Positions 8,629 to 17,778 of a stretch of 64,000 nt of DNA are shown one piece after another. The position numbers and the translations under genes are program-made. Numbering within the stretch: the first letter of the stretch is position 1; the number at the start of each line of letters is the position of its first letter. The DNA comes from Hujiaoplasma nucleasis (GTDB lineage: Bacteria > Bacillota_I > Bacilli_A > Izemoplasmatales > Hujiaoplasmataceae): assembly GCF_013745115.1 (NCBI RefSeq), contig NZ_CP051151.1:186001-250000 (forward strand), in the 5' to 3' direction. Below the pieces are notes generated by a model. That model was not told the DNA's origin and ran no database searches. It saw only the letters and a program-made list of their open reading frames with translations.

Positions 8629-9420
8629 TTGAATATAAACAACTATGTTATCGTTGATTCTTTAGAACAAGCCTATAGAATTTTGATTGATGACAAAAAA
8701 AACATGATTATTGGTGGAGGTGCTTGGATAAAATTATCCGTCAAAGATGTAAACCAACTTATTTCCTTGGACAAGTTGTCTTTAGAATATATTCGAGAAG
8801 ATGGCGACTATATTGAAATAGGTTCTATGACTTCTTTAAGAATGATTGAAAGACATCCATTGATTACAAATCTATGTGATGGCATTTTGGCAAAAGCTAT
8901 AGCTAAGATTATGGGAGTTGGTATTAGAAATTTAGCGACTATAGGTGGATCTATCATGGGTAAGTTTTCTTTTTCTGATATTTTACCCGTTCTATTGGTT
9001 CTTAATTGCGATTTAAAATTCTATAAAAGAGGTAGAATTACCATTGATGAATTCATGAATGATAAAAGTATTAAAGATGATATTTTAATATCAATAAGCA
9101 TAAAATCGATTCATGGTAAATCTTACTTTAAAAAAGTATCAAATACACCACTAGATTTTTCATGGGTAAATATAGCTATTATAAAGAATCAAAATTATTC
9201 TATAGCAGTTGGATCAAGACCTGGTATTGCAAAGTTATGTTATAAGGCTATGGCATATCTTAATCAAGAAAAAGATATCACAGATCAAGTCATTGATTTG
9301 GTCCTTGATAAAGCTATAGAAGAACTAGAATTATCAGGAAACTTAAGGGCAAGTCAAGAGTATAGAGAAGTTTTAGTTAGAACTTATCTAAAAAGAGGCT
9401 TAAAGCAGGTGATAAAATGA
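8629..9420 (+). CDS. Molybdenum hydroxylase 1, FAD-binding subunit
   Basis: A 263-residue flavoprotein of the XdhB/CoxM family. The FAD motif IIGGGAW lies near residue 29, a second contact region has GIRNLATIGGSIMGKFSFSD, and the C-terminal CO-dehydrogenase-flavoprotein domain follows. It passes electrons from the iron-sulfur subunit to an acceptor such as NAD. The start is a TTG with AAAGGAG at good spacing. In the second motif, KFSFSD replaces the usual N-A-S-P-A-D, so the pocket diverges from that of hydroxylase 2. It overlaps the next gene through ATGA. Confidence 0.85.
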   Translation: MNINNYVIVDSLEQAYRILIDDKKNMIIGGGAWIKLSVKDVNQLISLDKLSLEYIREDGDYIEIGSMTSLRMIERHPLITNLCDGILAKAIAKIMGVGIRNLATIGGSIMGKFSFSDILPVLLVLNCDLKFYKRGRITIDEFMNDKSIKDDILISISIKSIHGKSYFKKVSNTPLDFSWVNIAIIKNQNYSIAVGSRPGIAKLCYKAMAYLNQEKDITDQVIDLVLDKAIEELELSGNLRASQEYREVLVRTYLKRGLKQVIK

Positions 9421-9869
9421 AAATTAAAGTTAAAGTCAATCAAGTTGATAAAGTATTTGATGTTCAAGCCCATGAGTATCTATTGGATGTTTTAAGAAAA
9501 AATGACTATGTAAGTGTAAGAAGAGCTTGTGATAATACTTCTTGTGGTGTTTGCACTATTTTATTAGATGATAAGCCAGTTCCTTCTTGTTCATTACTTG
9601 CAATTAAGGCTGATGGACATCATGTGACTACCGTCGAAGGAATTCAAGCTGAAGCTGAAAAAATAGGGCATTACTTTGGTCAAGAAGGTGCTGACCAATG
9701 TGGATATTGTAATCCGTCAATGGCTCTAACGGTTTATGCATTGAAATTAGAAAATCCAAAAGCCACAGATCAAGAAATTAAAGAATATTTGGTTGGGAAT
9801 TTATGTCGTTGTACTGGTTATGTGGCTCAACATGAAGCTATAAGAAAATATTTGGGTGATCAATCATGA
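9417..9869 (+). CDS. Molybdenum hydroxylase 1, [2Fe-2S] subunit
   Basis: A 150-residue protein with two [2Fe-2S] domains. The plant-type ferredoxin part has CDNTSCGVC plus a distal Cys; the helical part has CGYCNPSM and LCRCTGY. These are the standard XdhC/CoxS-type small subunits that carry electrons from molybdenum to FAD. The CNPSM segment departs from the common CTPGM. It overlaps both neighbours by four bases, so strict co-translation is expected. Confidence 0.9.
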   Translation: MKIKVKVNQVDKVFDVQAHEYLLDVLRKNDYVSVRRACDNTSCGVCTILLDDKPVPSCSLLAIKADGHHVTTVEGIQAEAEKIGHYFGQEGADQCGYCNPSMALTVYALKLENPKATDQEIKEYLVGNLCRCTGYVAQHEAIRKYLGDQS

Positions 9870-12178
9870 AAGTTGTAAATCATAAAACTCCATCTATAGA
9901 TGGTTTAGGAATTATTAAAGGTAGGAAAGCTTATACAGATGACTATGCTGAAAAAGACTCTTTAATAGTAAAGGTATTAAGATCACCACATGCATTTGCT
10001 AAAATAATTTCTATAGATGACTCAAAAGCGAAGAAGTTAGATGGTATTGAAATGGTATTAACTCATAAGGATTTTAAGAGAATTCCTTTTACTAGAGCAG
10101 GACAGGGTTATCCAGAGCCATCACCACACGATAAATTTGTTCTTGATGAGTTTGTTAGATATATCGGCGATGAAGTTTTAGCAGTTGTTGGAGTATCAAA
10201 TGAAGTTTGTGAAAAAGCTTTAAATTTAATTGATGTTAAGTATGAAGTTTTTGAACCGATTTTAGATTATGAAAAAGCTAAAAATCATCATACCATAATA
10301 CATCCTGAAGAAGAAATACATCAGATGTTTGATATAGGTTTTAATCCAAAGGCAAATATTGCTGCAAGTTATCATATGGAAATTGGTGATGTTGAAAAAT
10401 CTTTATCTGAATGTACATATACCATTCATGAAACTTTTTATACCCAGGCTCAAGCACATGTTATGCTAGAACCCCATACAGTCAATGCGAGAATGGATTA
10501 TCAAAACAGGTTAGTCATTTATAGTTCAACTCAAACACCTTTTCATGTCCGTAGAATTATTGGTCATGCCTTAGAAATACCTATGTCAAAGATTAGAGTT
10601 ATAAAACCAAGAGTTGGCGGTGGTTTCGGAGGAAAACAAGCCATTCATGGTGAAATGCTTGTGGCATATGTTACTTTTAAAACTGGTAAAGCTTGCAAAA
10701 TGACTTATACCAGAAAAGAAGTTTTTGAATCTTCTTACACTAGACATCCTATGCGTTTAGAAATGAGATTAGGCGCTGATAAGAATAAAAAGTTAAAAGT
10801 TATTGATTGCCATGTATTATCAGATACGGGTGCTTATGGTGAACATGCCCTTACTGTTTATATGGTTGCAGGTTCTAAAGTATTGCCTTTATACAATAAA
10901 GTTGATTCTGTTAGATTTTATGGTGATGTTGTTTATACAAATCATACACCAGCTGGAGCATATCGAGGATACGGTGCAATTCAAGGGAACTTTGCTTTAG
11001 AGTCAGCTATTGATATTTTATGTAAAAAGATGGAGATAGACCCAATTGAATTTAGACAAAAGAATATGATGAAAGAAAATGAAACATCTCCTATATTTGC
11101 CATCATGGGAGAAGGTACTGAAGGTACAGCCATGATGATGGATACATGTAAACTTGAGGAGTGTGTGATTAAAGGAAAAGAATTAATTGGTTGGGATAAT
11201 ATTTATCCATATCACGATAATGGTGAATATATTGAATCAGTCGGTATGGCAATTGCTATGCAGGGTAGTGGAATTCCTTTAATTGATATGGGGAGTGCTA
11301 GCATCAAACTAAATGATGATGGCTTCTATAATCTGATGGTTGGCGCTACCGAGATTGGACAAGGATCTGATACTGTTCTATCACAAATAGCAGCTGAAGT
11401 CTTAATGACTGATGTTGAGAAAGTGATTATTTATTCATCTGATACAGATTTAACACCTTTTGATGTAGGTGCTTATGCATCAAGTACAACCTTTGTATCT
11501 GGAAACGCTGTTTACAAAGCAGCTAAGGAACTAAAAAATGAAATGCTGAAAGAGGCTGCTAGAATTTTTAATACTGACATAAGTAATATTGACTTTGATG
11601 GTCAAATCTTCACTTATAATGAAAAAGAAATGTCTTTAAAGGATTTTTCTAATCAAATTACCTACTCACATGAACAAAAGCAATTACAGGTTACGTCTTC
11701 GTATGTTGGACCGAAATCACCACCTCCATTTATGGCTGGTTTTGTGAAAATTGCAGTTGATAAGGATACATTTGAAATAAGAGTTCTTGATTATGTATCA
11801 GTTGTCGATTGTGGAACAACAATTAATCCAATGTTAGCAAAAAGGCAAGTTGATGGAGCTATTGTACAAGGTTTGGGTATGGCAATGTTTGAAGAAGTTA
11901 AGTATTCAAAGAATGGTCGTTTAATTTCAAATGATTTATTAAATTATAAGATTCCTACTAGGTTAGATATTGAGAATTTAAATACTGTTTTTGTGGATAG
12001 TTATGAAGAAAGTGGCCCTTTTGGAGCCAAATCTGTAGGAGAAATAGGTATTGATACACCTCCTGCGGCATTAGCTAATGCTGTAGAAAATGCTCTAGGT
12101 GTTAGGGTGAAAAGTTTACCTATTACACCAGAAAAAATTATGAAATTGATGAAGGAGAAATCAAATGAAAAAAAATAA
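9866..12178 (+). CDS. Molybdenum hydroxylase 1, catalytic molybdopterin subunit
   Basis: A complete 770-residue catalytic subunit of the xanthine dehydrogenase family. The pterin-binding loop GGGFGGKQ spans 251-258, an active-site Arg lies at 367 in YRGYGAIQ, and the catalytic Glu is E726 in KSVGEIG. In bovine xanthine oxidase the position after GGK is Glu802; here it is Gln258. The substrate may therefore be another heterocycle or purine (nicotinate-type and other hydroxylases vary here). A role in the purine pathway is inferred from its neighbours. Cofactor selenium, if any, cannot be seen from sequence. Confidence 0.88.
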   Translation: MKVVNHKTPSIDGLGIIKGRKAYTDDYAEKDSLIVKVLRSPHAFAKIISIDDSKAKKLDGIEMVLTHKDFKRIPFTRAGQGYPEPSPHDKFVLDEFVRYIGDEVLAVVGVSNEVCEKALNLIDVKYEVFEPILDYEKAKNHHTIIHPEEEIHQMFDIGFNPKANIAASYHMEIGDVEKSLSECTYTIHETFYTQAQAHVMLEPHTVNARMDYQNRLVIYSSTQTPFHVRRIIGHALEIPMSKIRVIKPRVGGGFGGKQAIHGEMLVAYVTFKTGKACKMTYTRKEVFESSYTRHPMRLEMRLGADKNKKLKVIDCHVLSDTGAYGEHALTVYMVAGSKVLPLYNKVDSVRFYGDVVYTNHTPAGAYRGYGAIQGNFALESAIDILCKKMEIDPIEFRQKNMMKENETSPIFAIMGEGTEGTAMMMDTCKLEECVIKGKELIGWDNIYPYHDNGEYIESVGMAIAMQGSGIPLIDMGSASIKLNDDGFYNLMVGATEIGQGSDTVLSQIAAEVLMTDVEKVIIYSSDTDLTPFDVGAYASSTTFVSGNAVYKAAKELKNEMLKEAARIFNTDISNIDFDGQIFTYNEKEMSLKDFSNQITYSHEQKQLQVTSSYVGPKSPPPFMAGFVKIAVDKDTFEIRVLDYVSVVDCGTTINPMLAKRQVDGAIVQGLGMAMFEEVKYSKNGRLISNDLLNYKIPTRLDIENLNTVFVDSYEESGPFGAKSVGEIGIDTPPAALANAVENALGVRVKSLPITPEKIMKLMKEKSNEKK

Positions 12179-12803
12179 AATTCAATTATTAGCAAAAGTT
12201 GTATTATTTGGTGGTTTCTGGGGGCTTTTAGAAGCTACTTTAGGTTATGTCTTACACTTTTTGCCTATGTTAATATCTGGAACTTTAATGTTTCCTCTCG
12301 TTGTTTTTGTATTGTATAGAGCTTACAAAAGTACAGGTTCAAGAAAAGCATTACTTTTTGTAGGTTTAGTTGCAATCTTAATAAAATCAAGTAATTTATT
12401 ATTACCTTTCTTGCCTGCAGCTAAAACGATTAATCCTATGATCGCGATGTTTTTACAAAGCTTAATAGTCTTTGCGGTTATTCCTTTACTAGAATCTAAA
12501 AAACCACTTCAGTTAACATCAGGAATCTTAATTGCTAGTTTGGGTTGGCGCATTGGTGTTATAGCCTATTATGGTGTGAATTATTTGATTACTGGATTTT
12601 TATCATTCTATTTACAATCCTTGACATCAGTCTTTACATTTATTGTGACAGATGGATTGGTTTCAGCATTATTAGCGATCTTTATCTTTGTTGCTATTAG
12701 AGATATAAAAATAATGAAAAAGTTAGATTCAATGAGGATTAATCCACTTATATCAGCCGCTATTTTCGCTATAGCAATTATTCTTACTTTAGTAAAATTT
12801 TAG
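12165..12803 (+). CDS. Unknown membrane protein in the molybdenum hydroxylase operon
   Basis: A 212-residue protein with about six hydrophobic helices and basic ends; no family is recognised with certainty. The first segment has GFWGLLEATLGYVLHFLP with conserved-looking E, G and H positions. It starts inside the end of the catalytic subunit gene (14-base overlap) behind GAAGGAG. Its size and hydrophobicity resemble ECF-transporter S components, so uptake of a purine, a vitamin-like precursor or an oxyanion is possible. It could equally be a membrane anchor. No energy-coupling genes are present in the window. Confidence 0.6.
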   Translation: MKKNKIQLLAKVVLFGGFWGLLEATLGYVLHFLPMLISGTLMFPLVVFVLYRAYKSTGSRKALLFVGLVAILIKSSNLLLPFLPAAKTINPMIAMFLQSLIVFAVIPLLESKKPLQLTSGILIASLGWRIGVIAYYGVNYLITGFLSFYLQSLTSVFTFIVTDGLVSALLAIFIFVAIRDIKIMKKLDSMRINPLISAAIFAIAIILTLVKF

Positions 12804-12810
12804 GTGAAAA

Positions 12811-13644
12811 ATGGATATATTCAATTTGATTACAGAGTATAAAGAGAAAAATGTTCCTTTAATAGCTGTGACCGCTGTAAAAAAAGAAGGTGCCGGACCT
12901 GTTGAAGTTGGGAAAAAAATGATTTGTCTAGAAAATGGTCAAAATATTGGTACTGTCGGTGGCGGAGCCATTGAATACTATGCACAAAAGAAAGCTAAGG
13001 AATTGTTAAAGTCAAAAACATCCTTGTTAGAAACTTACCTTTTGGATGAAGGTAAGATTATTAGTGAGGGAAAAACGTTGCCTATGGTATGTGGTGGCAA
13101 GGTTACCCTGTTTTATGAATATATTGGTCCAAAAGCTACCATTTACATTTTTGGAGGTGGCCATGTAGGTCAAGCTTTGGTTAATGTATTAAAAACCATG
13201 AATTATCATGTCACTGTCATTGATGAAAGAAAAGAAATTATAGATCAGTTCAAAAAGGCAGATGTTTTAGTTAATGAGCCATTCGTTCAATTTATTGAAA
13301 AAGGCACAATTAGAGATGGTGATTACATTATTGTATGTACTCCAAGTCATAAGTATGATTATCATGTGATAAATAAAATTTTAGAACTTAAAATAAAACC
13401 TAAATATCTTGGTATGCTATGTTCACCTGATAAAATTAAAGCTTACTTAAAATCTACTTATCAATTTTTTGGTAAAGACATAGATTTAAGTTTCTTTTAT
13501 TCACCTATAGGCTTAGATATAGGAGGAATGACTCCTGAAGAAATAGCTATATCTATAAGTGCTGAAATTTTAGCTTTAACTTATGGGAAAGAAGGTCATA
13601 AACATATGAGAGAGATATTAAATGGTCAAGATTGTTACTGGTAA
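12811..13644 (+). CDS. xdhC: XdhC/CoxI-family molybdenum cofactor insertion protein
   Basis: A 277-residue protein. The N-terminal XdhC_CoxI domain shows GTVGGGAIEYYA and the cysteine-bearing MVCGGKV; a C-terminal Rossmann domain begins IYIFGGGHVGQAL near residue 112. Characterised members bind, sulfurate or protect the molybdenum cofactor and insert it into xanthine-dehydrogenase-type enzymes in the cytosol. It lies between the two hydroxylase sets and probably serves both. It overlaps the next gene by 23 bases. Confidence 0.85.
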   Translation: MDIFNLITEYKEKNVPLIAVTAVKKEGAGPVEVGKKMICLENGQNIGTVGGGAIEYYAQKKAKELLKSKTSLLETYLLDEGKIISEGKTLPMVCGGKVTLFYEYIGPKATIYIFGGGHVGQALVNVLKTMNYHVTVIDERKEIIDQFKKADVLVNEPFVQFIEKGTIRDGDYIIVCTPSHKYDYHVINKILELKIKPKYLGMLCSPDKIKAYLKSTYQFFGKDIDLSFFYSPIGLDIGGMTPEEIAISISAEILALTYGKEGHKHMREILNGQDCYW

Positions 13645-14095
13645 AATCAATTCATGTAAGTCGACAAAACTTAAAAAGTATTATGATGATTCTTTAAAAG
13701 GTGATGGTTTTATCGCTGAAAAACATATGCAAGGAAATTTCGTTCATTATTATGACTTGATACATTTGTCAACTGGTCAAAGAATTCCTTATATAGTAAG
13801 AAATGATTTTTATGATGGAAAAGAAGAGATTATATATCAAAAAGGACCGTATTTATTTTACAAATCAGCTTTTGATACAGTTGAAAAAATGGTTGATGAA
13901 TTTATTTGTAAAAATATAAGCCCAATTTACCTTGATGAAATTAGTTTGCTTGAATTAGAGGATAAGGGTTTTCATAAAGTTTTAAAGAAGTGTTTAGCTA
14001 GTAACATGAACTTATGTTTGGTTGTTCGAGAAGACTTAATAGACAAAGTGTTAAATAAGTATCAGATAAGAAAATTTGAATTTATAGGTGATTAA
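13622..14095 (+). CDS. Small THEP1-like NTPase with altered Walker A
   Basis: A 157-residue P-loop protein resembling the THEP1/NTPase_1 family often found with molybdenum hydroxylases. Residues 7-14 read GKINSCKS, so the glycine before the Walker A lysine is Cys12. A Walker B-like hydrophobic stretch ending in DE (IYLDE) lies near residue 108. A role in cofactor delivery or maturation is inferred from context. The Cys substitution may reduce catalysis or serve as a ligand. It ends one base before the next start. Confidence 0.6.
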   Translation: MVKIVTGKINSCKSTKLKKYYDDSLKGDGFIAEKHMQGNFVHYYDLIHLSTGQRIPYIVRNDFYDGKEEIIYQKGPYLFYKSAFDTVEKMVDEFICKNISPIYLDEISLLELEDKGFHKVLKKCLASNMNLCLVVREDLIDKVLNKYQIRKFEFIGD

Positions 14096-15385
14096 ATGTT
14101 TGATAAAGCCATTATTCATGGGAAAATATGGATAGAAGATCAATTTACCATAAGCAATATTTATATAAACAATGATAAGATTGTCGATATTAGTCATGAA
14201 GTCAAAGATGCCAAAGAGATAGTGAATGCCAAAAATCAGTTAGTGATTCCAGGATTAATCGATCCCCATGTTCATTTTAATTTAGATTTGGGTCGTATCC
14301 ATTCCAAGGATGGATTTACTTCTGGTAGTCGGCAAGCTGCTTATGGGGGGATGGTTGTATATATAGATTTTCTTGACCCTGTAGATAATCCTGAAGATTT
14401 AGAAAAGGCATATTTAAAAAGAAAATCTCAAGTAGATAAAAGCTATTGTGATTATTTTTTCCATGCGACAATTAAAAATCCTCAATGTGACTTAGAAGAT
14501 TTTGTAAAAAAAATGTTGTCTTTAAATATTCATTCACTAAAATTATTCACCACCTATTCAGATTCAAATCGAAGAACTTATGATCATCAAATTATTGAAT
14601 TGCTTAAGTTGTCTAAAAAATACGGTTTTTTATTATTGGCTCATATTGAAGATGATTCTATAATAAATATGGAAGAAGATTATCAATATAGTGATTTACT
14701 TAAATCAAGACCTAGTATAAGTGAAGAAAATGAAGCCATTAAATTAGCATCATATGTGGAAAAATATGGTGGCTATCTATATATGGTTCATTTGAGTTCT
14801 GGTCGAACCCTAGAAAAACTAGTGAGTAAATATTCTCATATATTAAATCAGAATTTTTTTATAGAGTCATGTCCTCATTATTTTTCTTTTTCTCATGATG
14901 ATTTACTAGGTGAAGATGGTTATTTGTATACACTCGCTCCACCCTTAAGGACTAAAGAAGAACAAAAATTACTTAAAAAACTTATCAATAATGTTTATAC
15001 AATTGGTACAGACCATTGTGCTTTTAATATTGAAGATAAAAAGAAAAATCATCTTAAAGAAATTCCATTGGGTATTGGTGGCATTGAGCATTCTTTTGAT
15101 ATAATGTATCATTTATTCAATGAAGATTCTATCAATAAGATGTCAAAAAATATATCTATACTATATGATAAGTTAAAGTTCTATGGACAAATAAAAGTTG
15201 GAAACTTCGCTAATCTTTTTATATATCAAATAGGGGATGCCTCGATTCAAAATCATCACGGAGAAACCAATTATGATTTATATTTGGGTAAAAAATCAAA
15301 TGGTTTTTTAACTCATTTACTGTTGAGAGGCCAATGGGTGATTAAAAATAAAGTATTATTAGATGCCATAGGGAAGGAGTTATAG
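14096..15385 (+). CDS. hyuA: Dihydropyrimidinase/hydantoinase-family cyclic amidohydrolase
   Basis: A 429-residue metal-dependent amidohydrolase. All binuclear-site ligands are visible: H58 and H60 in DPHVHF, the carbamylated lysine K149 in LKLF, H183 in AHIED, H232 in VHLSSG and D306 in GTDH. Family members hydrolyse the cyclic amide of hydantoins, dihydropyrimidines or allantoin. In urate-type gene clusters this enzyme (HyuA/HydA) would open a reduced or oxidised ring from purine breakdown. The exact substrate is unknown. The neighbouring PreA-like gene suggests a ring-reduction-then-hydrolysis step. Confidence 0.82.
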   Translation: MFDKAIIHGKIWIEDQFTISNIYINNDKIVDISHEVKDAKEIVNAKNQLVIPGLIDPHVHFNLDLGRIHSKDGFTSGSRQAAYGGMVVYIDFLDPVDNPEDLEKAYLKRKSQVDKSYCDYFFHATIKNPQCDLEDFVKKMLSLNIHSLKLFTTYSDSNRRTYDHQIIELLKLSKKYGFLLLAHIEDDSIINMEEDYQYSDLLKSRPSISEENEAIKLASYVEKYGGYLYMVHLSSGRTLEKLVSKYSHILNQNFFIESCPHYFSFSHDDLLGEDGYLYTLAPPLRTKEEQKLLKKLINNVYTIGTDHCAFNIEDKKKNHLKEIPLGIGGIEHSFDIMYHLFNEDSINKMSKNISILYDKLKFYGQIKVGNFANLFIYQIGDASIQNHHGETNYDLYLGKKSNGFLTHLLLRGQWVIKNKVLLDAIGKEL

Positions 15386-15386
15386 T

Positions 15387-16712
15387 ATGTTTGCTATTAC
15401 CAATGTTAGAATCTATGATTACCAAAAGTACATAGATAATGGTTTTATTATTTTTGATGAACATATAGTGGAAGTTGGCCTTATGGAGTCTTTTTTGAAC
15501 AAAGATCATTATCAAGTGATCGATGGTCAAGGAAAAATTATTATTCCAGGATTCATAAGTGGACATACACATTTATACTCTACTTTTGCTAGAGGTTTAT
15601 CTTTAGATTTTAATCCAAAAAACTTTCTAGATATATTAAAACAAATGTGGTGGAAAGTAGATCATTTTTTAGATTTAAATATGATTTTTTATTCTGCTTT
15701 AATGGGTGGTATTGATCAATTACAATCAGGAACAACTGCTCTTATAGACCATCATGCAAGTTATAAGGTAAATGGTTCATTAAATCAAATAAAACAAGCT
15801 TTAAATGATGTACTTGGTATGAGGTCTGTTTTAGCTTTTGAAACAAGTGATCGATTTGATTTAATGGCTGCTATTAAAGAAAATATTGATTTTATAAGCG
15901 AAAATCAAAGTCCTTATATTAGTGGATTGTTTGGAATGCATGCTTCTTTATCTTTAAGTGATGATTCTTTGAAAAAGATTGGGGAAAATCTTCGGGGACA
16001 AGGTATTCATATTCATGTTGGTGAATCCTTATTAGATGAAGAAAGGTGTATTGAACAATATGGAAAAAGAGTTGTTGAAAGGTTAGATGATTTTCAGTTA
16101 ATCAATGAAAAATCATTATTGGTTCACTGTACTCATATCAATGATGCTGAAATTGAAATTATCAAAAAAAGAAAAGCAACGATAGCTATTAATCCGACAT
16201 CAAATTTAAATAACGCAGTTGGAATTTCTCATGTAAAGAAATTTTTAGATGCTGGCATTAGAGTAATTCTAGGGAATGATGGTTTAATTCAATCACAAGC
16301 CATGGAGTATCTAAATACTTACTATTTAGGACATTTGAAGAATGAATCACCTATTGGTTTCACTTTAGGAGATCTCCATAAAATCATGAGAAATACATAT
16401 GATTATATTAATGAGAGATTGATGACAAAATTAGGGGTTATTGAAAAAGATTGTCAAGCTGATCTGCTGGTCATTCCTTATGAACCCTATACTGAGATTA
16501 ATAGTGATAATGTTTTTGGCCACTTATTTTTTGGGGTTTTTCCTGGATTAAAACCACAAGATGTTTTTATAGGTGGTAAGCATCTTATTAAAGATTATCA
16601 TTTAAATTTTGAACATACAGAATATTACGAAAAAGCTAGACAAGAGTCAAATAAATTATGGAATATTTTAAAGAAAGAAGGTAAAGATTTTGAATTTAAA
16701 AACAAGTTTTGA
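15387..16712 (+). CDS. ssnA: SsnA-family aminohydrolase
   Basis: A 441-residue amidohydrolase of the chlorohydrolase/deaminase branch. It has SGHTHLYS (H60, H62), the MWWKVD segment and TTALIDHHAS, which together mark the SsnA group rather than adenosine or guanine deaminases; later ligands lie in HVGES, VHCTH and LGNDG. SsnA occurs with YgeW, YgeX, YgeY and XdhD in anaerobic purine/urate clusters. Its reaction is thought to be a deamination or ring hydrolysis. It overlaps the next gene by 23 bases. Confidence 0.82.
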   Translation: MFAITNVRIYDYQKYIDNGFIIFDEHIVEVGLMESFLNKDHYQVIDGQGKIIIPGFISGHTHLYSTFARGLSLDFNPKNFLDILKQMWWKVDHFLDLNMIFYSALMGGIDQLQSGTTALIDHHASYKVNGSLNQIKQALNDVLGMRSVLAFETSDRFDLMAAIKENIDFISENQSPYISGLFGMHASLSLSDDSLKKIGENLRGQGIHIHVGESLLDEERCIEQYGKRVVERLDDFQLINEKSLLVHCTHINDAEIEIIKKRKATIAINPTSNLNNAVGISHVKKFLDAGIRVILGNDGLIQSQAMEYLNTYYLGHLKNESPIGFTLGDLHKIMRNTYDYINERLMTKLGVIEKDCQADLLVIPYEPYTEINSDNVFGHLFFGVFPGLKPQDVFIGGKHLIKDYHLNFEHTEYYEKARQESNKLWNILKKEGKDFEFKNKF

Positions 16713-17778
16713 TGGTATGTCATTTAATAATCCATTAATGCCTGCTGCTGGGCCATTAAATGGTGATTTAGAAAAATTAAATTTTTTGCTAGAACAAAAC
16801 TGTGGTGGTATTGTTACTAAAACTATATCTAAAGAATTACCACACATACCTAAACCATGTATTTATGGTGACAAACAGTTTATTATGAATTCTGAACTTT
16901 GGAGTGAACATCATTATGAAACTTGGATGAATGAATTTTTACCTACCTTTATGAAAAATAAAGATAGGCCATTGATTGTTTCTTTAGGTTACTCTAAAGA
17001 AGATATGGCTTTTTTGGTCCCTAAGTTTGATGAGTTTGCGGATGCATTTGAAATTTCTACTCATTATGTTGGGACTGATTTATCGGTGATTCAAGAGACT
17101 GTAAGAACAATTCGTTCTCATACAAAAAAACCTATTTATATGAAAATAAGTCCTCATATACCGAACCCAGAAGCCTTTGCTAAAGCAATCAAAGAAGCTG
17201 GTGCTAATGGCGTTGTGGCTATAAATTCTTTAGGTCCTACCATGAAAATTGATATTTCAAAAAGAGCTATTATTTATGGTAATGAAAAGGGATTTGTATG
17301 GACCAGTGGACCTGCTATAAAACCAATTGCTTTAGCAACAGTTTATAAGATAAAACAAGCAGAACCTTCTTTAACTGTGATTGGTGTCGGAGGCATAAAG
17401 AACGCTGATGATGTCATTGAGTTTTTACTTGCTGGAGCTTCGGCTGTGCAAATGTTATCTTCAGCCCTATTGTATGGTAAAACTTTATTTTCAAAAATCA
17501 TTAATGATTTACCAAAAGCATTAGAAAAATACGGCTTCTCTTCTATTGAAGAAGTGATTGAGACTTCATTAAGCAAACATGTTGTTTATAAGCAATCACT
17601 ACCTGTCCTTAATAAAGAAAAGTGTATTGATTGCATGTTGTGTCAAAAAATATGTCCATATTTCGCTATTGATTATCCAGGTGTGATTACTTTTAATCCA
17701 GAAAAATGTTTTGAGTGTGGTTTATGTATAGCTAAATGTCCAACAGGAGCTATAAGTTATGGTAAAGCAGGTGAGTAA
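16690..17778 (+). CDS. PreA-like dihydroorotate/dihydropyrimidine dehydrogenase with two [4Fe-4S] sites
   Basis: A 362-residue flavoprotein. Residues about 5-300 form the FMN-binding barrel of the DHOD/PreA family (AAGP near the start, KISPH, VVAINS, GVGGI and GA.AVQ later). Residues about 312-351 carry two CxxCxxCxxxC clusters. PreA reduces uracil or thymine together with PreT, which is absent here. The family's N-x-S-C-P catalytic loop is not recognisable; the aligned stretch reads EISTHYVG. The protein may therefore reduce a different ring or mainly transfer electrons. It starts with TTG, overlapping ssnA, and may stand in for YgfK of related clusters. Confidence 0.72.
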   Translation: MNLKTSFDGMSFNNPLMPAAGPLNGDLEKLNFLLEQNCGGIVTKTISKELPHIPKPCIYGDKQFIMNSELWSEHHYETWMNEFLPTFMKNKDRPLIVSLGYSKEDMAFLVPKFDEFADAFEISTHYVGTDLSVIQETVRTIRSHTKKPIYMKISPHIPNPEAFAKAIKEAGANGVVAINSLGPTMKIDISKRAIIYGNEKGFVWTSGPAIKPIALATVYKIKQAEPSLTVIGVGGIKNADDVIEFLLAGASAVQMLSSALLYGKTLFSKIINDLPKALEKYGFSSIEEVIETSLSKHVVYKQSLPVLNKEKCIDCMLCQKICPYFAIDYPGVITFNPEKCFECGLCIAKCPTGAISYGKAGE

